Source of the DNA: an uncultured Pseudomonadota bacterium | GTDB lineage: Bacteria; Pseudomonadota; Gammaproteobacteria; Enterobacterales; Succinivibrionaceae | Length of the DNA: 44,524 nucleotides | Direction: 5' to 3' | NCBI GenBank assembly: GCA_900315145.1 | Contig: OMYE01000007.1 | Location: forward strand, 1 to 44,524 | Shown here: positions 26,900-34,919 of the stretch, piece by piece | How the letters are laid out: every line of letters begins with the position of its first letter | How positions within the stretch are numbered: position 1 is the first letter of the stretch | Made by a program: the position numbers and the translations under genes | Notes under the pieces: model-generated | The model's input: only the letters and a program-made list of their open reading frames with translations | What the model was told of the DNA's origin: nothing | Database searches by the model: none

Positions 26900-27619
26900 T
26901 TAATCAAAGAGAATAGGCATTCTCTTCTTAAGATACCAGGCCAGTTTTTCACTTCTGATGGAAATCTGGAAATTGGCAGCTGCATCATCAACGTTCCAGT
27001 CCCTGATACGAATCATATCCAGATCAAGATCCTTTTCATTAAGAGTCTTTTTGATGAATGGTGTAAGATCCACAATGTACTCATCAGGATTCTTTTCACT
27101 CTTGGAGACTTTTACGTTCGGAACAGCCTTGTTCAATGCGGAAATCTCCAGACCTGTAACCTTCATTCCGACTCTGATCATTCCTCTGATATACCATGGA
27201 ACCTTAGGCATTTCGAGTGAATTAAGAGAAACCACCAGCTTGAAGTTATCACGGTTTAATATAATTTCGCGTAAAGTCAGATCCACAATGATATTTTTTA
27301 ACTTGACATGATCAGCCACCAGTCTGATTTTATTAAAGCGATCTGTACTAACCTGCAGTCCGTTAAGCACATTGGGAATTCTGATATCCTTAACATAACT
27401 GTTAATCAGATCAGTAGGAATAAAGAAACGCCCGAAAACCATATCCTCAAAGCGCTGAGCCCGCCACAGATCCTGCCCCAGCTTTTTGAGGCTTTCAAAC
27501 TGCATACTCACCTGTGACTGAGCATCCTTTACTCTTAATTCATAGCGTTTATGAATACCATCAACCACATTGGAATCAAACATGGTACTGTTCTTAGGAT
27601 TATAGTATTTTTCTGACAT
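26900..27619 (-). CDS. Unknown 239-residue protein
   Basis: I do not recognise this protein. It has no signal peptide and no clear membrane span, and its frame and start (GAGGGAA just before ATG) look real. The N-terminal 75 residues are helical and charged (MSEKYYNPKNSTMFDSNVVD, then YELRVKDAQSQVSMQFESLKKLGQDLW). The rest alternates strands, with recurring V-D-L and I-x-I-x-L patterns (KIRLVADHVKLKNIIVDLTL, SKSEKNPDEYIVDLTPFI) that suggest a stack of beta hairpins like lipid-binding or AsmA/SMP-type beta folds. That reading is speculative. It converges with mepA and shares its terminator. Confidence 0.75.
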   Translation of the reverse strand: MSEKYYNPKNSTMFDSNVVDGIHKRYELRVKDAQSQVSMQFESLKKLGQDLWRAQRFEDMVFGRFFIPTDLINSYVKDIRIPNVLNGLQVSTDRFNKIRLVADHVKLKNIIVDLTLREIILNRDNFKLVVSLNSLEMPKVPWYIRGMIRVGMKVTGLEISALNKAVPNVKVSKSEKNPDEYIVDLTPFIKKTLNEKDLDLDMIRIRDWNVDDAAANFQISIRSEKLAWYLKKRMPILFD

Positions 27620-28292
27620 TTCCCTCGTACTGCCTCTTTATAATTCCGGGAAGTCTACCGGCTGACAGAACCTTAACCTGTCTACCGTCCCCGCTGCGTA
27701 TATATTCTGCTTGATTTTTCCGGAATGACTGACACCTTTAAATCCATAAAGTATGCCGGCCGTTGCCTCTTCATGATGCCGGAACCGACGTTTTTCAGTC
27801 AGGAAATTCCGACTCTCAGGGTATCCGTGTCCGGTTTTACAAATATGCCCGGAAGGAACACCACCAAACCGCAATCAGCATTGCTCTAAACACAATATAC
27901 GCCATATTAACTGTTAAAACTCTGACAATTATAACTTAAATACCGGACAGGTTCAAACCTGCTAAGGGAATTCGTTCAGATGGTCACTTAGAAAATACCG
28001 GGATGAAGCACAATTTTACGTATAATGTGATTCTTCTCCAAATAATTTCCTCAGGATTTTTCAGCCGGTATCCTTAAAAAGCAGTTTTAAAACTGATTAT
28101 TATTGGTAAGGATAAGGACTTAAAGAGAAAAATTAATAAAAATAAATAAATTAAGGTGATATGGCTGACGACAGAGAGAAATGAAGAAATGAAAAAATGA
28201 AAAAATGAAAAAAATGAAAAAAATGAAGAAATGAAAAAATAAAACAATAAAAAAATCAAGAAATTAAGTGAGAAGGTAAATAATTAAGTAAT
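27620..28292. other. Intergenic region with an A-rich repeat array
   Basis: About 670 bases without a convincing gene. The left part is mixed in composition and may carry the leader of the gene at 26900-27619. The right end carries the tandem repeats listed at 28184-28257, next to the ddh terminator. Confidence 0.45.
28184..28257. repeat. A-rich 8-9 base tandem array downstream of ddh
   Basis: About nine consecutive units of GAAAAAAT/GAAGAAAT, two of them nine bases long, ending in AAAACAAT and AAAAAAAT. On the minus strand it follows the ddh terminator as a long T-rich tract. Confidence 0.9.
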
Positions 28293-28318
28293 AAAAAAGC
28301 CGTTCTGCATGGAACGGC
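28293..28318 (-). terminator. Rho-independent terminator of ddh
   Basis: A 7-bp G/C-rich stem (GCCGTTC 28299-28305 with GAACGGC 28312-28318) is followed on the minus strand by six T. It lies about 57 bases after the ddh stop. Confidence 0.9.
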
Positions 28319-28375
28319 ATTCTTTGTACAGTAACCGGAAATACCACAAGGGCATTTCCGGAAAAAGCACTTGTA

Positions 28376-29347
28376 TTAGAGCATATGTGCTCTTAATTCT
28401 TCAGCACTTAACGGGCTGAGGTAAGCAGGAGCAACATCAAATACTGTCAGACAGCCTACCTTACCTTCCTTGCTTAATCTGTTAACGGCACGGGCATAGG
28501 CTACGAGTACGCTTGAAGTAAATTCAGGATTTGAATCAAGCTTCAGGCTGTATTCGATTACGTGCTTGTTGTCACCGGTAGAACCTGAACGGATTACGAA
28601 ACCGCCGTGAGCAATACCGCTGTGATCTCTTACAAATTCTTCTTCAGAGATGAAATGAACAATGGTGTCGTAGTCAGAGAAGTAGTTAGGCATAGTCTTG
28701 ATTTCATTTTCAACATATGCTGCATCAGCACCTTCAGCAAGTACTACGAAGCATTCACGTAAGTGCTTTTCACGGGTGGTGAGTTCAGGATTTGCACCGC
28801 TGCGAACTGCTGCCAGAGCTTCTTCCTTTGGAATAGTGTACTGCTTGGCATTCTTAACACCCTTGATACGTCTTACAGCATCTGAATGACCCTGGCTGAC
28901 ACCCTTACCCCAGAAGGTATAGTCCTTGCCGTTTGGTAAAATAGCGTTAGCATATGCACGGTTCAATGAGAACAAACCCGGATCCCAACCTACAGAAATC
29001 ATGCCTAAAGTGCCGTTTGCTCTTGCAGCAGCATCTACATTGGCAAAATGTTCCGGGATACGGGCATGAGTATCAAAACTGTCAACTACATTGAAGAGTT
29101 TTGCGAGTTCAGGAGTCTGCTTAGGAAGATCTGTTGCACTGCCACCGCAAATGATCATCACATCAATCTTATCTTTCCATGCAGCGACATCAGCAGCACT
29201 TACTACTGTTGCATTTGAAGCAATCTGTACAGTTGCAGGGTCTCTGCGGGTGAATACGGCAACAATCTCCATATCAGGATTAAACTTAACTGCCTTTTCA
29301 ATCCCCCTGCCTAAATTACCATAACCGTAAATACCAAGTCTTACCAC
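28376..29347 (-). CDS. ddh: meso-Diaminopimelate D-dehydrogenase
   Basis: A 323-residue NADP-dependent oxidoreductase. The N-terminus has a Rossmann motif (GIYGYGNLGRGIEKAV), and the body shows DapDH signatures: VFTRRDP, GSATDLPKQTPELA, VDSFDTHARIPEH, SVGWDPGLFSLNRAY and TFWGKGVSQGHSDAVRRIKG. The enzyme makes meso-diaminopimelate from tetrahydrodipicolinate and ammonia in one step, bypassing the succinylase route for lysine and peptidoglycan. Length is normal for the family. The start is GTG at 29347 with AAGGAG six bases upstream. The gene is monocistronic with its own terminator. Compared with its neighbours its codons look well optimised, consistent with high expression; this was judged by eye. 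Confidence 0.95.
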   Translation of the reverse strand: MVRLGIYGYGNLGRGIEKAVKFNPDMEIVAVFTRRDPATVQIASNATVVSAADVAAWKDKIDVMIICGGSATDLPKQTPELAKLFNVVDSFDTHARIPEHFANVDAAARANGTLGMISVGWDPGLFSLNRAYANAILPNGKDYTFWGKGVSQGHSDAVRRIKGVKNAKQYTIPKEEALAAVRSGANPELTTREKHLRECFVVLAEGADAAYVENEIKTMPNYFSDYDTIVHFISEEEFVRDHSGIAHGGFVIRSGSTGDNKHVIEYSLKLDSNPEFTSSVLVAYARAVNRLSKEGKVGCLTVFDVAPAYLSPLSAEELRAHML

Positions 29348-29752
29348 TTTTGACTCCTTAATAAATTATTATTTATTGTATATTTGTATTAAAAGCTTTG
29401 TATCAGCAAAAACATCTTGCTTGACGTTAAATCCGGTCGTTATTTTAGATCAATATTTACCATTTCTAACCAAAAAAACACAAAAAAAATTAAATATTTT
29501 TTTCTTTTCCCTGTTTTTGTGCAGGGAATAATTCAACCATTTCCCGTTTTACTAAAAATGTGCGAATTCCTGTTTTTTTAGTGCGTAAATTTTCACCTGT
29601 TTTCCTGCTTTAAGGCACCTGACCTCAAAATCTGAGTACTTTTGATCTGAATTTTAACTATTCGATGCGTCCGCGATTTTTCGCTCTGATATTTTCCGGA
29701 TGATCATTTTCCAACCGCAATACGGTTTAAACAGAAATTACCACCGTATAAT
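29348..29752. other. Intergenic region upstream of ddh
   Basis: About 400 A/T-rich bases containing the ddh leader. CCCTG/CAGGG around 29510-29527 may form a small hairpin. I do not see a lysine riboswitch. Confidence 0.4.
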
Positions 29753-29792
29753 AAAAAACGGAATACCGTAATGATAAGTCCGGGTATTCCGT
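29753..29792 (-). terminator. Rho-independent terminator of the dolP-like gene
   Basis: A 9-bp stem (CGGAATACC 29759-29767 with GGTATTCCG 29783-29791) is followed on the minus strand by six T. A second hairpin (CTCCGGA 29802-29808 with TCCGGAG 29819-29825) sits between it and the gene. Confidence 0.85.
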
Positions 29793-29854
29793 GAGATACA
29801 GCTCCGGAAAATAATTACTCCGGAGTTTTCTGGTATAAAAAACGACGGTTGCAG

Positions 29855-30754
29855 TTATTCAATGATAAACATGTCATTACTGTCATCAACAGATGATGAG
29901 GCCGGTGCACTGTTAGTAGGTATTTTATCCTCTTCAATAATCTCAGTCATCGGTTTAACAGGATGCGCACTGCTACCGGTGTTTACGGAACTGCTGTTTA
30001 AAGGAGTAACCGTGGCTGACGTCCTTTCCACCATGGAATTATCTTCCGTGAATCCGCCTGATGAGGAGCCGCTCTGAGTAACCGGCTCAATAACAATTCG
30101 GTCATCACTGCCGGTAACCGGAGCTGCCGGCTCCTGCTTAACAGTAGCACCTGTAACCTCAGCCTTCACAGCATCCTCATAATATTCAAAAATAGGCACA
30201 ACCTTTTTAACGCCGTCAATTTCCCTTACAACATTAATTGCCCGGTTGGCTTCACTGTGGTTGACTATACCGATGAGATAAACAACACTGTTTTCTGTAA
30301 CAACCTTGAATCTGCCTGAATTAATCTTTTCTCCGAAAAGCAGCTGCGTTTTAACCTTGGTAGTCACCCAGGTATCATGAGACCTGTCAGAAAGACTGAG
30401 CGGTTCAATCTTTTCAATACGGTTGATTACACGCTTAACCTTAGGAATTGCTGAAACCCTCTGCACTATATAGTCAATATACTCCTGATCGAGACACTGA
30501 CCTGTAAGAAGCACATTACCGTTAACAGATGTTGCTTCAAGCTTTGATTTTTCATAAATTTCCCGGTTGTTGGAAAGGTATTTTCCGCTTTTAATTTCAA
30601 TACTTTCATCATCAACCATTGCCCCGGCAGTACGGCTGTCTGCAGCAACAGTGGCTCCGGCACCAATAACACCGCCGGCGATAAGAGCTGTACAGCCTGT
30701 AGAGCACAGAGTTGTCAGCGTACCTATAAGCATTAAATTTACAAGCTTTTTCAT
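29855..30754 (-). CDS. dolP: DolP-like dual BON-domain lipoprotein with long C-terminal tail
   Basis: A 299-residue lipoprotein: signal MKKLVNLMLIGTLTTLCSTG with lipobox Cys21. Two BON domains follow (about 45-120, with NGNVLLTGQC and VKRVINRIE; about 125-200, with NSVVYLIGIVNHSEANRAI and VKKVVPIFEYYED). This is the layout of E. coli DolP (YraP), an outer-membrane lipoprotein that supports envelope integrity and BAM function. E. coli DolP has 191 residues; the extra 100 here are a Ser/Thr/Pro/Val-rich disordered tail with no counterpart that I know of. The start has GGGG about 7 bases upstream. The gene is flanked by hairpins on both sides and appears monocistronic. Confidence 0.85.
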   Translation of the reverse strand: MKKLVNLMLIGTLTTLCSTGCTALIAGGVIGAGATVAADSRTAGAMVDDESIEIKSGKYLSNNREIYEKSKLEATSVNGNVLLTGQCLDQEYIDYIVQRVSAIPKVKRVINRIEKIEPLSLSDRSHDTWVTTKVKTQLLFGEKINSGRFKVVTENSVVYLIGIVNHSEANRAINVVREIDGVKKVVPIFEYYEDAVKAEVTGATVKQEPAAPVTGSDDRIVIEPVTQSGSSSGGFTEDNSMVERTSATVTPLNSSSVNTGSSAHPVKPMTEIIEEDKIPTNSAPASSSVDDSNDMFIIE

Positions 30755-30937
30755 AAAAATTCCCCTTTTCTAGGCTCTGCGCCTAAAAATAACATTATTA
30801 TAATTCTCTGGTTTCAGCAGTCATAACGCCAGTCAAACGACACTCCGACGTCAACAGCATAACAAAAAAAACTTTCCATACCGCACCGCGGATCTCTTCA
30901 GCGTGATGGTACGGATGCTGTCCTGTTATTACAGCAA

Positions 30938-30971
30938 TACCGCACTATATCATTAGAGCTATAGTGCGGTA
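30938..30971. terminator. Strong hairpin after the Sel1-type gene at 31007
   Basis: A perfect 12-bp stem (TACCGCACTATA 30938-30949 with TATAGTGCGGTA 30960-30971) lies 36 bases past the stop. It has no T-run on either strand, so it may stabilise the 3' end and not terminate by itself. Confidence 0.55.
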
Positions 30972-31006
30972 ATTAGTTCGATATAATCAGTATATCAGAA
31001 GAAATA

Positions 31007-33070
31007 CTACTTCAGATTACATTCACTTCTGACTTTTATGTACTGACTCTTGACTGTTTCCTGACTCTCACTTGTTTTATTGAGAACTTTTCCAGCATCA
31101 AGCATATTGTAGTCTCTGGAACCTAAAGCAAGCCATCCGAGACCGGTAACAGAAGAGCCGATACTCGGGAAATAGGTTACACCGAGGTACATGATTGCTT
31201 CAGTATTGCCGTGACAGGCCGCATTCTTCATAAGCGGAAGCACCATGGACTGCATTTCATCTGGAATAGTCTTGCTGTTCATGATAAGGTTGGCCTTCAG
31301 GTACATGGCATCGATATTTCCTCTGAGTATAGCTTTATCGTACCATTCCAGGGCATAAATATCATTTTTGACAAAGCCCTGTCCGCGTTCATGCATAATA
31401 CCGAGGAAGGTCTGGGCATAGGCGCTCTTCTTAGCAATCTTGGTAAACCAGTCCCTGGCCTCTTCATAACGTCCGAGTATGTAGTAAAGACGGCCGATAT
31501 TCTCAATAGCTCCCTGATGATCCTTCTTAGCTGCCATCAGGAAGTACTTCTCAGCCTCCTCCATGTTCTGAATGTCATAATAGATATCAGCAACACGGGC
31601 TGCTGCTTCGGCGGAATTCGGTTCGCTGTCGTTTTCAGCAACGGACTTATACCAGTTAAGAGCTGAACCGACATCACCGATTTCATCACAGGCTGATGCC
31701 AGAATAAAGGAGGCCTCCTTTACGCCGCCGTTAACCGCCTTTTTCAGAAAAATAATGGCTTCAGGAATATTACGTTCTATCCCCATACCGGCATACAGCA
31801 GTTCACCGTACTGGTATGCAGCCGGAGCATAATCATTTTCCTTGGCAAGTTTCTCAAAAATAAGCAGCGCTTCATTTTCCGTTTCAGGAGTAGCTCTGCC
31901 TTCAGAAAGCATCAGAGCCTTGCGATATTTAGCTTCAACATTATCACTGGCGGCAGCCTGACTTATATATTTAAAGGCTTTTTCATCATCTCTCTTGGTA
32001 CCGATACCGTCAGCATACATCACACCGATAAGGAAGGCAACCTCAGGGTCGTTTGGTGCCACTGTAAGAGCTCTTGAGGCAAAATTAAATGCCTCTTCAG
32101 GATCAGCTGACACCCCTATTCCCTTTAAATAGCTGTTTGCAAGAGCAATATAGGCTTTGGCATTACCGTCCTTTTCTGCCATACGGATATAATGTACAGC
32201 CTCCTTGTCATCCTTAGGCTGACCGAAAAGCCCCTGGGAATATATACGATACAGCAGATATGCCCCTTCACCGTAACCGCTGGTATTCACAAAGCTCTTA
32301 AGTTTGGTTATGGCTTCTCCGACAGTCTTTTCATCATCAGAGTTGATATCGGCACTCATATCAAGAAAACGGGCTTCGAGATCATTTTCCCTGGCTGAAT
32401 ACTTAGCCAGAAGCTCCTTGGCCTTTTTGATATTTTTCGGGGTACCTATGGAATCGATATAGCACCGGGCAAGAAGAATATCACTTTCGCGTCCAGGATG
32501 ATCCGCATGTTCAAGAGCAAGGTAGGTAAAAGCGGCATTCTTATCATTGTATGAAGCAAGTTCATCTATATACATTTTCGCCAGAGGGTAACGGGCTCTG
32601 TTGTCTCTGTTCTTCAGCGCTTTTTCATAGAACATGACCGCCTTGTCATAGTCCTTGTTCAGATAATGATATTTTGCCAGCGGGTAGAATGATTGAGGAC
32701 GGTTCGCCTTAAAGGCCTTTTCCAGAAGCTCCTTGCCTTTTTGACCGTTTTCCTTACTTGATGTGTCTGAAATCAGAACAATCCCCCTGATGATGTCATA
32801 TTCTGCCGGTCTGCTTTTACGGAACATTTCAGCATACATCATGGCATCCTTGAAATTACCTTTATCTATCATGTAATTAGCAAGATAAAGAGCAGCATTC
32901 TCAGATCCCATATCAGCAGCCTGCTTATACATATCAATGATTTCTGTCTGAGACTTGTCACCTGAAGATTCAGCAATCTTTATCTTTAACAACATATCTT
33001 CGGCGCTATCGCCGCACCCGCTTAATCCGACACATAAAGATAAAGCAATTGCACAATATAACTTTTTCAC
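31007..33070 (-). CDS. Sel1/TPR-like repeat lipoprotein
   Basis: A roughly 687-residue lipoprotein. The GTG at 33070 gives the textbook leader MKKLYCAIALSLCVGLSGC and sits 8 bases after GAGG; an ATG two codons earlier (33076) and an upstream start at 33142 are alternatives. After the lipobox, about 15-16 Sel1/TPR-type helical repeats fill the protein (for example GEGAYLLYRIYSQGLFGQPK, NAKAYIALANSYLKGIGVSA, APAAYQYGELLYAGMGIERN). Unlike the Sel1 protein at 23585 it lacks paired cysteines. Its layout recalls AlgK-type outer-membrane scaffolds and secreted Sel1 proteins. Binding partners cannot be inferred from the neighbours. The repeats vary in length, more like mixed TPR/Sel1 than pure Sel1. 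Confidence 0.85.
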   Translation of the reverse strand: MKKLYCAIALSLCVGLSGCGDSAEDMLLKIKIAESSGDKSQTEIIDMYKQAADMGSENAALYLANYMIDKGNFKDAMMYAEMFRKSRPAEYDIIRGIVLISDTSSKENGQKGKELLEKAFKANRPQSFYPLAKYHYLNKDYDKAVMFYEKALKNRDNRARYPLAKMYIDELASYNDKNAAFTYLALEHADHPGRESDILLARCYIDSIGTPKNIKKAKELLAKYSARENDLEARFLDMSADINSDDEKTVGEAITKLKSFVNTSGYGEGAYLLYRIYSQGLFGQPKDDKEAVHYIRMAEKDGNAKAYIALANSYLKGIGVSADPEEAFNFASRALTVAPNDPEVAFLIGVMYADGIGTKRDDEKAFKYISQAAASDNVEAKYRKALMLSEGRATPETENEALLIFEKLAKENDYAPAAYQYGELLYAGMGIERNIPEAIIFLKKAVNGGVKEASFILASACDEIGDVGSALNWYKSVAENDSEPNSAEAAARVADIYYDIQNMEEAEKYFLMAAKKDHQGAIENIGRLYYILGRYEEARDWFTKIAKKSAYAQTFLGIMHERGQGFVKNDIYALEWYDKAILRGNIDAMYLKANLIMNSKTIPDEMQSMVLPLMKNAACHGNTEAIMYLGVTYFPSIGSSVTGLGWLALGSRDYNMLDAGKVLNKTSESQETVKSQYIKVRSECNLK

Positions 33071-33142
33071 AACCATATCCTCAGTTATAGCATTCTGTAC
33101 TGTTCTGAATATCGTATAAAACACTGCAGTCCACCTGCTCAA

Positions 33143-33606
33143 AGCATTCCCGAAAAAAACATCTTCGGAATTCAGGAGTAAATTATAAGAAACGCCACCG
33201 GTAACACCGTACTGCTACATCAGGCGGCATATTATCGACCAGCTTCATGCTCTATGCCATTTCAGGCAAAAGCAGATATTCAAAACCAAATAATAATGGA
33301 AAATTATCTAAAATCTCGAGCCTGCATATTATACTCAAAAAAAGCAGGTTCATAAAAAAAATCAGACCGGATGCATACATCAGAAGTACTGTTTTAAGAC
33401 TACCACACCGATACCTTCACTCTACCGGTCACAAATCAACCATTTTACGATACGCATTTACAGCATCAGAAAAACGGATATTCTACATACCACTGCTCTA
33501 TATGACGCTCTTATACCGGACCTGTACGGTTTCACTTGCGCATGACGGTTCACTCCGGTCAACTGAATATGTACAGCCGGAACTCTGATGCCATTATCAG
33601 ATAAAA
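33143..33606. other. Intergenic region
   Basis: About 460 bases. A plus-strand open frame at 33247-33588 has no good ribosome binding site, and its composition (rich in R, H, Y, S, L) looks like translated noncoding DNA, so it is not called. Nothing else is recognisable. Confidence 0.4.
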
Positions 33607-34095
33607 TTACAAAAAGAAGGATTTAACATAAAACGAATGATCGGATGAAACAACTCTGTCATCATTATGACTTTCCGGAGTATTGGCACCGCTAATCACA
33701 ACATCAAAAAACATGACCCCGTCATTAATGCCGTTATCCCTGCTGTTGCCGATACAGTTTCCCTGACCGTCATAATAAACAAAACCACCTTTATCATCCC
33801 TGTACGCATGACCGATGACATTTCCATGACCGTCAAAATAGTCCTTGCCGCCATCATCACGGGTTACTGATGAACCTATTATTTCACGCTCATCATCATA
33901 GAATATTTCCCTGCTGCTGTCACTCTGCTTCATAGTAGCAATCAGATGACCTCCGGAATAAATATGCTTGCGACCGAGCAAATCAGTTTTAACCTCATAG
34001 TTAAAGGCATTGGCTGATACTGCTATTGTCCATACTAGCATCCCGTACACAGCCTTTTTCAATAATTTTTCAGTAATTCCAACTTCTTGTTTCAT
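33607..34095 (-). CDS. Small exported protein with G-N-x-I-G turn repeats
   Basis: A 162-residue protein with a signal peptide (hydrophobic VYGMLVWTIAVSANA, cleavage before FNY). The mature protein is built from four or so repeats of about 20 residues with the core Y/F-x-D-x-x-G-N-x-I-G-x-S/A, as in FDGHGNVIGHAYRDD and YDGQGNCIGNSRDN, preceded by the more diverged YSGGHLIATMKQSD and YDDEREIIGSSVTRDD. Each repeat should form a beta hairpin, a bit like YD-type or MORN-type repeats, giving a small extended sheet. A C-terminal segment of about 40 residues has no repeats. I do not recognise a defined family. It is probably periplasmic or surface-exposed. Confidence 0.7.
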   Translation of the reverse strand: MKQEVGITEKLLKKAVYGMLVWTIAVSANAFNYEVKTDLLGRKHIYSGGHLIATMKQSDSSREIFYDDEREIIGSSVTRDDGGKDYFDGHGNVIGHAYRDDKGGFVYYDGQGNCIGNSRDNGINDGVMFFDVVISGANTPESHNDDRVVSSDHSFYVKSFFL

Positions 34096-34786
34096 CTTTC
34101 TTATAATTCTTATTCTGTTTATGTTTATTCATCCTTTGCCGGATACAGGATCCTCGCAGTATTATCTTGATACTGCCGCCCCTGATACCTAAGACAGCGA
34201 CACTGGCGGCTTTTTGAAGCAGAACAGGAGTATCTGTTCAAAAAAAAGCAGTGTCAGCGGATAATTAACATTTATATATTTGCTGTTTCATCCATGAAGC
34301 AAATAATTGATACCGTTGAAGTTCCGATTGTTTACAGACAAAAAAAATAAACAGAGAAATTAAATCCCTGTTCTCTTTTTCGTTCAGGTATAAACCCGCT
34401 CAACGACAACAACAATTTCTCCCTCGGAATAAATTCTACTAAATAGTAAAACCTCATAAAATGAGAGTTACCCAAAAATGATAAGGGCGCTGTATTTCAC
34501 CTGTAAGATTGTGAAGCAATTGTCATTTTTTTATAAATAAAAAGATCATCAGGCCTTGAAATTACTGCTAAAACTGCACTGTTAGAATATTCTTCATCTT
34601 TCATCAGCCAGGAAATGAAAAGGCTCCAAGATAATAAATGAAATGAAAAATGAAATAAAATGATTAACAGGATATTAAGTACTGCAGAAAATGCCGGTTC
34701 TGTACTATTCTGTCAAGGAAAAGCTGGAGATTTCAGCAAAGTTCCCACTAAAAAAAATAAAAAAATAAAAAAGTAAAAAAGTAAAA
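34096..34786. other. Intergenic region with a structured segment
   Basis: About 690 bases without a supported gene. At 34199-34255 a nested inverted repeat is visible: GACACTG/CAGTGTC outside, GAACAG/CTGTTC inside, followed by a run of eight A. The right end (about 34751-34786) is an imperfect A-rich 8-base array that leads into the repeats at 34787. Confidence 0.45.
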
Positions 34787-34834
34787 AAACAAAGAAACAA
34801 AGAAACAAAGAAACAAAGAAACAAAGAAACAAAT
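34787..34834. repeat. 8-base tandem array downstream of the chemoreceptor gene
   Basis: Five perfect AAACAAAG units (34787-34826) and one imperfect AAACAAAT (34827-34834). The last units overlap the left arm of the terminator at 34826-34860, so on the minus strand the array continues as the T-rich tail. Confidence 0.95.
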
Positions 34835-34860
34835 ACCACCTCCCGGTGGTATTTGTTTTC
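34826..34860 (-). terminator. Strong terminator of the chemoreceptor gene at 34920
   Basis: A roughly 14-bp stem (AAACAAATACCACC with GGTGGTATTTGTTT) around a TCCC loop. On the minus strand it is followed by CTTTGTTTC repeats, giving an unusually long T-rich tail. Confidence 0.9.
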
Positions 34861-34919
34861 TGCCGCTAACTGCAGGCATCATATCAATCGACCTGTAAAA
34901 AACATCAACTCAGCTGATT

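Noticed and set aside
27638-27874. A 78-residue minus-strand frame just upstream of the gene at 26900-27619
   Set aside because: Composition looks noncoding and no good start signal is present.
29348-29500. Possible lysine riboswitch before ddh, given the pathway
   Set aside because: The leader is short and A/T-rich with no L-box core or stem pattern.
33247-33588. A 113-residue plus-strand frame in an intergenic region
   Set aside because: No ribosome binding site, odd composition and no recognisable domain.
34385-34540. Possible cyclic-di-GMP riboswitch near the chemoreceptor genes
   Set aside because: Conserved GEMM core bases are absent, and it lies downstream, not in the leader, of the receptor gene.
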